From assembly GCA_949744025.1 (NCBI GenBank), contig CATJWA010000235.1, positions 1 through 25,238 on the forward strand: DNA of 25,238 bases. The letters are read 5' to 3'. This document shows positions 1-6,764 of this stretch, in pieces; the first letter of the stretch is position 1; the number at the start of each line of letters is the position of its first letter. A program made the translations under genes and the position numbers. The notes beneath the pieces are model-generated. The model ran no database searches. It had not been told where the DNA came from and was given only the letters and a program-made list of their open reading frames with translations. This DNA is from an uncultured Eubacteriales bacterium (GTDB taxonomy: Bacteria > Bacillota > Clostridia > Oscillospirales > Oscillospiraceae).

Positions 1-606
1 ATCAAAAAGGCCGGTATCCGCAGTGTCATCATGACCACCGTGTCAGGCACGAACATCAAAGAGGTTCCTGCTATCATCGACACGGTGGTGGAGCATGGCG
101 TGGATGTGTTCGCTTTCGCCCGGTACTGCCCTACCAGCGAGGAAAAGGCCACCGGCATCACGCCCCAGGAATACCGGGAACTGCTGGCCGTCTGCGATGA
201 AAAATTCAAAGCATACGAGGCGGCGGGCTGTGAGACCTACTTCAACAAAAAAGACCACCTCTGGACGCTGTACGAATATGAAACTGGGGAGTTCAAAATC
301 CCGGCGGACGCTCAGGAGGGCATGATCTACGGCGGCTGCAACTGCGGCAACTGCCACCTGACTATCCTGCCCACCGGCGGCCTCTACGCCTGCCGTCGGC
401 TCCAGAACAGCAAGGTTGGAAACGTCTTTGAGGACCGGATCGCGGATGTATGGGTCTGTGAGATGGAAGCTTACCGGGATTACCAGAAATTCAAGAAATG
501 CGCCAAATGTGAGCTGCTGGCTTGGTGCCGGGGCTGTCCCGCCGTGGCCAGCGGCGCACACGGAGATTTCTATGATGCTGACCCTCAATGCTGGAAAGAG
601 GTATGA
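1..606 (+). CDS. Radical SAM/SPASM-domain protein, 3' part only
   Basis: The reading frame is open from the first base, so the gene starts outside the window and the N-terminal CxxxCxxC radical-SAM cluster is not visible. What remains is the end of the TIM barrel and a SPASM domain: a Cys-rich stretch (GGCNCGNCHLTILPTGG), then YACRR, a GNVF element, and a final CAKCELLAWCRGCPAVA block followed by DPQCW. SPASM domains hold one or two extra 4Fe-4S clusters and are common in enzymes that modify peptides (RiPP or quinohemoprotein maturases). The stop overlaps the region where the nitroreductase gene starts, so the two are translationally coupled. No precursor peptide is visible downstream; it could lie upstream. 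The clostridial 'ACGX-system' maturases are one possible family, but I cannot confirm that. Function as a radical SAM/SPASM protein is firm; the substrate is unknown. Confidence 0.9.
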   Translation: MKKAGIRSVIMTTVSGTNIKEVPAIIDTVVEHGVDVFAFARYCPTSEEKATGITPQEYRELLAVCDEKFKAYEAAGCETYFNKKDHLWTLYEYETGEFKIPADAQEGMIYGGCNCGNCHLTILPTGGLYACRRLQNSKVGNVFEDRIADVWVCEMEAYRDYQKFKKCAKCELLAWCRGCPAVASGAHGDFYDADPQCWKEV

Positions 607-608
607 GT

Positions 609-1196
609 ATGAACGAAGTAATGAAAACGATTCTGCACCGCCGGTCCATCCGGCGCTTTGCTGAAAGACAAATTGAGGAAGAAGCTTTGCAGCAGATCAT
701 ACAGGCGGGGCTGTACGCACCCAGCGCGGGTGGGCGGCAGGGCGTTCTGTTCGCTGTCTGCCAGGACAAAGCGGTCAACGAGCACCTGGGCCGCATCAAG
801 CGTGCCAACTCCCAGCCCAGGATGGCAACCGCCACCAGCTATGTGTCCAGAGAGCAACCCAGCATCGCGGACGACCCCAACCTGAAAAACGCCTTTTACG
901 ACGCGCCTACGGTCATCACCCTGTTCGCCCCAAAGAATTTTCTGTTTGCGGCGGAGGACTGTGCGATCGCCGCGGAGAATATGATGCTGGCGGCAGATTC
1001 CCTGGGCGTCGGATCCTGCTATATCGGGCAGGGCTGGACTGCTTTCGCCGACCCCTACGGGCAGGAGATTCTGCGGCAGTGGAATATCCGCGCCGACTAC
1101 TACGCGGTCATGCAGCTTCTGCTGGGCTATCCCAAAGAGGGGGACAGCCACCCCACGCCAAAACCCCGGCACGAGAATCGGGTACTGCGATTTTAA
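609..1196 (+). CDS. Nitroreductase-family FMN oxidoreductase
   Basis: This 195-residue protein begins with the family hallmark HRRSIRRF (about residues 10-17), the FMN-phosphate-binding segment, followed by APSAGGRQG (38-45) and a C-terminal LLGYPKEG element. Length is normal for a one-domain NAD(P)H/FMN nitroreductase. The frame also allows ATG at 588 and at 603 (which would overlap the upstream stop as ATGA), but the AAAGAGG at 595-601 sits 7 nt before ATG 609, so I prefer 609. It lies between a SPASM radical SAM gene and a flavin/ferredoxin gene on the same strand with almost no spacing, so it probably works in the same process, for example as a flavin dehydrogenase acting on a modified peptide or as part of an electron route. 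That role is inference. Confidence 0.88.
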   Translation: MNEVMKTILHRRSIRRFAERQIEEEALQQIIQAGLYAPSAGGRQGVLFAVCQDKAVNEHLGRIKRANSQPRMATATSYVSREQPSIADDPNLKNAFYDAPTVITLFAPKNFLFAAEDCAIAAENMMLAADSLGVGSCYIGQGWTAFADPYGQEILRQWNIRADYYAVMQLLLGYPKEGDSHPTPKPRHENRVLRF

Positions 1197-1211
1197 GAGA
1201 GGAGCGATACG

Positions 1212-1835
1212 ATGGACGCAAAAACCTGTTTACAAAAGCTGCAATATGTAGGGGTGCTGGCCTTTGCCACGGTGGACGAGCATGGCGGGCCGCAGATTCG
1301 CAATATCAGCGCCATCCACTACGAGCCGGAGGCCATGTACTTTTTCACGGCAAAGGGCAAGGACTTCTGCCGCCAGCTGCTGTCCGACGGACGTGTGCAA
1401 ATCCTGGGCTACACAAAGTACAAGGAGATGATCCGGCTGTCCGCCAAGGCAAAGCCTGTCAGCGAGGCGAATCAGCAGAAATGGATCGACACCATTTTTG
1501 CCGAGCAGCCCTATCTTTCCAATGTGTACCCCGGCGATACACGTAATCTGGCCGGTATCGTATTTGAGATCACAGACGGGGAAATCGAATATTTCCATCG
1601 GGGTGTCAATCCTATTTTCCGGGAGAGCTATACCATTAGCAATGGGACTGTCACGGAAAAGGGCTATCAGATTACGGACACCTGTATAAGCTGCGGCACC
1701 TGCGCCGAACATTGTCCCCAGCGATGCATCAAGGCGGGAACGCCCTACCGAATCCAGCAGGAGCACTGCCTCCACTGCGGCAACTGCCATGCGGTCTGCC
1801 CTGTCCAGGCGGTTGAACAACCCTACCCAATCTGA
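1212..1835 (+). CDS. PNPOx-like flavin-binding protein fused to a 2x[4Fe-4S] ferredoxin
   Basis: Residues 1 to about 140 resemble the pyridoxamine 5'-phosphate oxidase-like split barrel (GVLAFATVDEHGGPQIRNIS near the start, then a YFFTAKGK strand). Residues 158-196 carry two complete ferredoxin motifs, CISCGTCAEHCP (C158, C161, C164, C168) and CLHCGNCHAVCP (C186, C189, C192, C196). Such fusions are known in anaerobes as small flavin/iron-sulfur redox proteins and are often annotated only as 'pyridoxamine 5'-phosphate oxidase family'. A good ribosome site (GAGAGGAGC) precedes ATG 1212, 15 nt after the nitroreductase stop. As the third gene of the operon it is well placed to pass electrons to or from the nitroreductase or the radical SAM enzyme; this is inferred from position only. 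Confidence 0.85.
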   Translation: MDAKTCLQKLQYVGVLAFATVDEHGGPQIRNISAIHYEPEAMYFFTAKGKDFCRQLLSDGRVQILGYTKYKEMIRLSAKAKPVSEANQQKWIDTIFAEQPYLSNVYPGDTRNLAGIVFEITDGEIEYFHRGVNPIFRESYTISNGTVTEKGYQITDTCISCGTCAEHCPQRCIKAGTPYRIQQEHCLHCGNCHAVCPVQAVEQPYPI

Positions 1836-1868
1836 ACAGTCTGTATGAAACTGACAGATTGAGTAGGG
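1821..1868 (+). terminator. Rho-independent terminator of the radical SAM operon
   Basis: CCCTAC (1821-1826) and CAATCTG (1828-1834) pair with CAGATTG (1855-1861) and GTAGGG (1863-1868), with one mismatch between the blocks, and the hairpin is followed by TCGTTTTA. The left arm overlaps the stop codon of the preceding gene. The 160 bases after it, up to the IS3 remnant, show no gene. Confidence 0.75.
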
Positions 1869-2030
1869 TCGTTTTACGGCTGAAAGCCTTGAAATGACAG
1901 GGGGGTAGCCATTTCCGTATCTGCGATGAGACTGAGACATAAAAAGCAAAACGCTTGAAATTGAATTGCAAAACGGAAGGTTTCTGGAATCTGAACTCCC
2001 ATGTGTCACTAATACATGAGAATAATACAA

Positions 2031-2466
2031 TTACTCTTTGGAGTCACCCTCCATTTGGTATGGCGTCCGGTTCTTCAATGTGCGATGAGGCCGTCTTGTA
2101 TTGTAGAATTCAATGTAGGATTCGATGCTTCTCTTGAATGCCGGTTCAGAGGTATAGTCTCTCCTATAAAGTTCCTCCTTTTTAAGTGATGCAAAGAACG
2201 ATTCAGCAACCGCATTGTCATGGGGCCTGCCTGAATTAGAAAAAGATTGCCGTAAATCGCTATTGAGGACGTTCCTTTTCTTCTCTGGCTCCCGTAGCTT
2301 GAGGTATTCCTGTTTTGCGGTGCTACGAACACAGGCCCCTCATTTCACGCATAACATCAGCAACGAACCTTGTGCTGACCTTATGTCCCCTCTGCATAAG
2401 GATTGTGCGAATTTTCTCAGCACCGAATGCCTGACGATATTCATTGAACACATCTCCCAAAATGTT
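2031..2466 (-). pseudogene. IS3-family (IS150-like) transposase orfB remnant
   Basis: On the minus strand the C-terminal part reads RQSFSNSGRPHDNAVAESFF, then KKEELYRRDYTSEPAF, IEFYNTRRPHRTLKNRTPYQ and a stop at 2031-2033. This is the end of the IS3-type DDE integrase, including the last catalytic Glu. Upstream, in a different frame, DVFNEYRQAFGAEKIRTIL and RGHKVSTRFVADVMREM match the N-terminal part of OrfB. An in-frame TAG (2323-2325) and a frameshift separate the halves. About 100 codons carrying the first two catalytic Asp residues are missing between the segments. The element is dead. The antisense frame from about 2466 to 2600 is open but I recognise nothing in it. Confidence 0.85.
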
Positions 2467-2628
2467 TCAACTGATTCAAATTTGAGTTTCCCTTGTTCAA
2501 AAAGGGTTGGCAAGGTATTTCTAATTATGTTACATTCACTTTTATCAAACTGCCGCTCATCTCGAAGCAGGATATGACTCATAAGAGCGCGAGGACTGTC
2601 TGTAAACTTTAAGGGGATGGTGTTCACC

Positions 2629-3662
2629 ATGTTTATCGTTGGAATAGATATCGCTAAGCGCAGCCACATGGTGCACATAATTGACGACCAGGGGCACACA
2701 GTGTACAAGCCCTTTACCATCAGCAACAGCTGCTCAGGCTGCAATGTGTTGCTGGAACGCCTGCGGAAACAAAAACAGATGAGATCGATCCCCTGGTCAT
2801 TGCGGAGACAATCCGGTTCGGCCGGTACAAGGCCACAGTGTACCTCAGGAGAAGCTGCTTGCCTTGCGGGAGCTGTGTCGTAACCGCTTTTACCTCATTG
2901 ACATGGCCAGTGACCTCAAGCGAAAGGTAACCGCACTGCTGGACCAGATATTCCCCGAGCTTGAGACACAGTTTGACAGTATCTTCTGCAAGTCGGCGCT
3001 CGCTGTTCTGAAGCAATATCCAACACCAGAGAAGCTGTCCAGGGCACAGAGTGGAAAATTGATTGAGCTCCTCCAAACCGCCAGCAACGGACGCTTCGGG
3101 GAGTGGAAAGCCAGACAGCTCAAGGAATTGTCCAAGGGCAGCTTTGGCACCCCTGACTGAGAGGGTGGGTGCCTACTCCACACTGCTTCTGCTGTATCTG
3201 GCGCAGCTCCAGTCTCTTCAGGACGGTGCCGCCTCTTTGGAGCGCAGGATAGCGGAGATCTTCTCCCAGTTTGACTCCACCCTTACCTCCATTACCGGTA
3301 TTGGTCCTGTTCTGGGCGCCCTCATCCTCAGTGAAATTCGTGATATCTCCTGCCTCGCCTCTGCGGACAGGCTGGCCGCTTACGCAGGACTGAACCCAAA
3401 GGCGAAGCAGTCCGGAGAAACAAAATCCAGTGCTGTCCACATGTCCAAGCGCGGCTCGCCATACCTGCGCAGGGCTCTCTGGATGGCCGGCGCTATTGCG
3501 GTACGCTACGACCCTATGTTCAAGGCTTACTATGAGAAGAAGGCGGCACAGGGTATGAGGCATATTAACATTATTGGCCATGTCTCCAAGAAAATGACCG
3601 CTGTCATCTTTGCGATTATGAGAGACAACAAGCCCTATGAGCCTATTTTGCCTGCCGCTTAA
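2629..3662 (+). pseudogene. IS110-family transposase, degraded by frameshifts and a deletion
   Basis: Three reading frames have to be joined. The start (MFIVGIDIAKRSHMVHIID) has the first catalytic Asp of the DEDD RuvC-like domain. It breaks at about 2766-2775, where TDEIDPLVIAETIRFGRY continues in another frame; roughly 60 codons that should carry the catalytic Glu are missing. A further shift near 2845 leads to the middle region (LCRNRFYLIDMASDLKRKV), which ends at a stop at 3158-3160. The C-terminal transposase_20 domain is in a third frame: SITGIGPVLGALILSE, AYAGLNPKAKQSGE and SKRGSPYLRRALW. Intact IS110 transposases have about 400 residues. With so many lesions this copy cannot be active. 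The 3' non-coding end seems to run to about 3770 and to interrupt an istA gene. Confidence 0.88.
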
Positions 3663-4060
3663 CCGCCCCACCATAATCCCACATTCAGTCCACTGCTGTG
3701 GGCTCGCTTTTGTGCGAACTCTTTGCTCCCCAAAATATTCAATACTTCCTGAATTTTTATGCTTGACAAATCATTAGCCGGCTGCTCCTCCACCAACCGG
3801 TGGTAGATCCGCATCGCCGTGTGCCGCTTCTTCCGCGGCACCTTCCGGTCTGCCTCCATCCACTCGTCTATGCTGCTAATGTACTTTTCCAAAATGGGGT
3901 AGTTCTCCGCCTCCAGATTTGGCAGTTGCTCCACGCTCCAGTTATCCTGATAGGCGTATTTCTGCACTGTCTGGAAGCTGTGTCCTGTCATACGGGATAT
4001 TTCCCGCAAACTTACCTCTTCATTTTCATACAAATCTTTGATATACTCTATCTGAGCCAT
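3659..4060 (-). pseudogene. istA: IS21-family istA transposase, 5' fragment
   Basis: From ATG 4060 the frame gives MAQIEYIKDLYENEEVSLRE and ISRMTGHSFQTVQKYAYQDN, the N-terminal helix-turn-helix of IstA. KVPRKKRHTAMRIYHRLVEE follows at about residue 90, a hallmark of IS21 transposases. Normal IstA has about 400-500 residues; here the homology stops near 3780. The in-frame tail down to the stop at 3659 probably comes from the 3' end of the IS110 element, read on the opposite strand, so the IS110 insertion truncated istA. No istB is present. A longer start at 4099 is possible in the same frame. This fragment lies just downstream of the end of the GRE operon. Confidence 0.8.
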
Positions 4061-4194
4061 TCTTAACGCCTTTCCGCTACCTCCTTTAGTCCTCAACAAA
4101 CTAAGGGTAGCTGATTTCTTCGGTGCTGACCATGGCTCTCTTTTTATTTTGCCGAAAAAAATATTGTGCTGCTCGTTCCGTTTTTATCTCATAC

Positions 4195-5106
4195 TCAGTG
4201 TGCTGAGCCTATTATTTCACTTAAACTGTTTATTCCGTACTCCTCCATTTCGGCAGGCAGGGCGTCAATAATCTCCTTGCAGATCCTTGGATTGAGCAGA
4301 TTTGCCGAACCAATCTGAACAGCAGAGGCTCCGGCCATCATCATCTCCAACACGTCGCGGGCCGTACTTACGCCACACATTCCTATAATCGGCACCGATA
4401 CAGCCTCATACGCCTGAAAAACCATTCGCTCCGAGATGGGAAGCATTGCCGGACTTGAATAGCCTCCAGTTTTTGTCCCGAGCACCGGTTTGCGTGTACG
4501 CAGGTCTATACGTATTCCCGGCATGGTATTGACCATGCACAGTCCGTCCGCGCCCGCCTGCTCGCAGGCTACAGCTATGGATACAATGTCTGTCACGCCG
4601 GAGGAAAGCTTTACATATACGGGCTTTGACACCGCTTTTTTCACCTCACCGGTTACCCTTGCGGCCATAGCCGGGTCTGAGCCAAAATTCATTCCTCCCT
4701 CTTTCACGTTCGGACAGCTGAGATTAACCTCGATAATACCCACCTGCTCGGACTCGTCAAAGCGCGATGCGACGCAGGCGTATTCCTCAACCGACGAACC
4801 GCAGACATTGGCAAACACCCTTTTGCGGTAATGCCTGCGCAGCTTCGGCAGCTCCTCGGACATCACCGCGTCTATTCCTGGGTTCTGAAGTCCGATGCTG
4901 CTTAAAACGCCGTACTCGCATTCGGCGGATCTCGGCTGAGGATTTCCGAATCTCGGCTCATATGTGGTTCCCTTCAGAGAAAATGAGCCGAGAATATTCA
5001 CATCGTAAATATCCGTGAACAAAAGGCCGTAGCCATAGGTTCCGCTTGAAGCGATGACTGGGTTGTCCAACTCCCAGCCGCTGAGCGTCACTTTCAAGTT
5101 TGCCAT
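4195..5106 (-). CDS. Dihydroorotate dehydrogenase class 1B-like catalytic subunit (PyrD paralogue)
   Basis: This 303-residue FMN TIM-barrel protein has the class 1 DHOD core: Lys45 in SFSLKGTTYEPRFGNPQPRS, the loop NLSCPN (128-133) with catalytic Cys131, Lys166 in KPVYVKLSSG, Asn193 in MVNTMPGIRID, and a C-terminal phosphate site around VPIIGMCG and AGASAVQIGSANL. One position that contacts orotate in characterised class 1 enzymes (Asn in the usual GMLNAIGLQN) is Ser69 here (GVLSSIGLQN), and the usual TGGLSGPA is TGGYSSPA. The gene overlaps the pyrK-like gene by 13 bp and is last in an operon with a TRAP transporter and a glycyl radical enzyme; no pyrimidine gene is near. I infer an NAD-linked C=C reductase or dehydrogenase for a substrate other than orotate, although true PyrD activity cannot be excluded. 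Confidence 0.87.
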   Translation of the reverse strand: MANLKVTLSGWELDNPVIASSGTYGYGLLFTDIYDVNILGSFSLKGTTYEPRFGNPQPRSAECEYGVLSSIGLQNPGIDAVMSEELPKLRRHYRKRVFANVCGSSVEEYACVASRFDESEQVGIIEVNLSCPNVKEGGMNFGSDPAMAARVTGEVKKAVSKPVYVKLSSGVTDIVSIAVACEQAGADGLCMVNTMPGIRIDLRTRKPVLGTKTGGYSSPAMLPISERMVFQAYEAVSVPIIGMCGVSTARDVLEMMMAGASAVQIGSANLLNPRICKEIIDALPAEMEEYGINSLSEIIGSAH

Positions 5107-5831
5107 AGGATTTCCTTTCTTTCAAATACCGGCCCATCCTTGCATATGCGCTTTGAACCAAATCTGGTTTTACAGCTACATGACATACACGCTCCGAAGC
5201 CGCAACCCATTCTCGCCTCAAAGCTGAACTGGCCGTCCGTAAGCGCCACGGCATCCACGGCCCTGAGCATCGCACTGGGGCCACAGACATAGAGGTATGT
5301 ATATTCCACGGCCTTCATTGCGTCCGTAACAAAGCCCTTTTCCCCCATGCTGCCGTCCTCTGTCGTCACATACGCCTCTGTCCCCAGTGCAAAAAATTCT
5401 TCCGTGAGCATAGCCTCTCCGGCGCGCTTAAAGCCCATAACCGCCGCCGGACGCTTTCCCTGCGACAGCAGAGCGCGGCACAGACCATACAGCGGTGCGC
5501 TGCCGACTCCGCCCCCGACGAGCAGCGGCCGCGGCCCGCTCTTTGATGTATCAAAGCCGTTGCCCAGACCTGTGAGCACATCCAGCTCGCAGCCGCGGCC
5601 AAGTCGGCTCATATACTGTGTGCCCTCTCCCGCGAGTTTGTACATAAGTGTTATGCTTTCCGAATCATAATCACACACGGAGATGGGTCTGCGCGTGTAA
5701 AATCCGTCCAGCCTTATATTCACGAACTGTCCAGGGGCGCATATTGCCGAGGTATCCCCCTCAAGCACCATTTTGTACACGCCCTGAGCGGCGGGAATAT
5801 TTTCCCTTATTCTATAAAGTCCCTGTATCAT
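5094..5831 (-). CDS. PyrK-like FAD/2Fe-2S electron-transfer subunit
   Basis: This 245-residue protein has the layout of the DHOD-B electron-transfer subunit: an FAD-binding barrel with YTRRPISVCD (45-54), an NAD-binding domain with LLVGGGVGSAPLYGL (103-117) and YVCGPSAML (181-189), and a C-terminal 2Fe-2S site with C210, C215, C218 and C230 (MGCGFGACMSC ... ICKDGPVF). Such subunits pass electrons between NAD(H) and the FMN of the PyrD partner. The order K then D, with a short overlap, is the same as in true pyrimidine operons, so the two were probably acquired as a pair. Here they sit behind a GRE activase. It could also supply electrons to the radical SAM activase, but its standard partner is the adjacent PyrD-like protein. 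Confidence 0.88.
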   Translation of the reverse strand: MIQGLYRIRENIPAAQGVYKMVLEGDTSAICAPGQFVNIRLDGFYTRRPISVCDYDSESITLMYKLAGEGTQYMSRLGRGCELDVLTGLGNGFDTSKSGPRPLLVGGGVGSAPLYGLCRALLSQGKRPAAVMGFKRAGEAMLTEEFFALGTEAYVTTEDGSMGEKGFVTDAMKAVEYTYLYVCGPSAMLRAVDAVALTDGQFSFEARMGCGFGACMSCSCKTRFGSKRICKDGPVFERKEILWQT

Positions 5832-5867
5832 GCCAGGTTTTCCTCTCTGTTTTTTTCCGCATCGCTT

Positions 5868-6761
5868 TCAATGCAGGAGTTTTTGCAGCTTCATGAAATA
5901 CTCGTCGCTCTGTGTGCGAACATGTATCCCATCGTTCCTGCCAAGACGGGCAAATTTCACCTCGCCCAGTTCATTATACCTCAGCAGTTCTATACATCTG
6001 GGGTCAAGTCCCAGCTCATCTTCCGCAAAATGACGCAGCTCCAGCACATCCTTTTCGCTGTCATTATAGTCCGGTATCAGCGGCATACGGATTTTTATCG
6101 CGCAGCCGGCCTCAGCAAGCAGCCTGGCATTTCGCTTTATCTGCGCATTTCCGTGTCCGGTTCCTGCGCGGTGCTTTTCTTCATCCACAGCCTTGATGTC
6201 GTACAGGAACAGATTTGTCAGCGGTATCATGCGCTTAAAGACCGCTTCGGCGGCCAGGCCGCAGGTCTCCACAGCCGTGTTTATGTATTTTCCCCTGGCC
6301 GCTTCAAGCAGCGCGATCGCAAACTCCGGCTGCGCCGTCGCCTCACCCCCCGAAAGGGTCATTCCCCCTCCTGAGTTTTGGTAATAGGAGCGATCTCTCA
6401 GCACCTGAGTCATAACCTCGTCCACCGTCACAGTGCGTCCCGACAGGCTCAGCGCCTGTGCTCGGCATACTCGGGCGCATGCTCCGCATGCCTTGCAGAC
6501 GCTGCGGTCAATCACGCTCACTGCATCGCTCAGCCGCGCCGCGCCGTGAGGGCAGACGCTCTCGCAGTCACCGCAGCCGGTGCACAGCTCCTGCCGCTGC
6601 ATAAGCACTGGCGCAAAACTCTGTGACTCTGGATTCTGACACCAGCGGCAGCGCAGCGGACATCCCTGAAGAAAAACCACTGTACGCACGCCCGGGCCGT
6701 CATGTGTGGAAAAGCGCTGTATGTTAAAAACCACGCCCTGTCTTGTCGTTTCCTTGTTCAT
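5868..6761 (-). CDS. Glycyl radical enzyme activating enzyme (radical SAM)
   Basis: At 297 residues it has the activase hallmarks: FNIQRFSTHDGPGVRTVVF near the N-terminus and the radical SAM motif CPLRCRWC (C34, C38, C41). An inserted two-cluster ferredoxin domain follows (C60, C63, C66, C70 and C89, C92, C95, C99), then GGGMTLSGGEATAQPEF, which binds the methionine part of SAM. The ferredoxin insert is typical of activases for dehydratase/lyase/decarboxylase-type GREs and is absent from the PFL activase. It cleaves SAM to a 5'-deoxyadenosyl radical and abstracts H from the GRE glycine. It starts 3 nt after the GRE stop with only a weak ribosome site, so translation is probably coupled to that of the GRE. 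Confidence 0.95.
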   Translation of the reverse strand: MNKETTRQGVVFNIQRFSTHDGPGVRTVVFLQGCPLRCRWCQNPESQSFAPVLMQRQELCTGCGDCESVCPHGAARLSDAVSVIDRSVCKACGACARVCRAQALSLSGRTVTVDEVMTQVLRDRSYYQNSGGGMTLSGGEATAQPEFAIALLEAARGKYINTAVETCGLAAEAVFKRMIPLTNLFLYDIKAVDEEKHRAGTGHGNAQIKRNARLLAEAGCAIKIRMPLIPDYNDSEKDVLELRHFAEDELGLDPRCIELLRYNELGEVKFARLGRNDGIHVRTQSDEYFMKLQKLLH

Positions 6762-6764
6762 ATA

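Noticed and set aside
2340..2744. 134-codon minus-strand frame as a gene
   Set aside because: It crosses the IS110 start and partly overlaps, out of frame, the IS3 orfB remnant.
4195..5831. Pyrimidine biosynthesis operon
   Set aside because: Only the pyrK/pyrD-like pair is present, embedded in a TRAP/GRE operon, and the catalytic subunit differs at an orotate-binding position.
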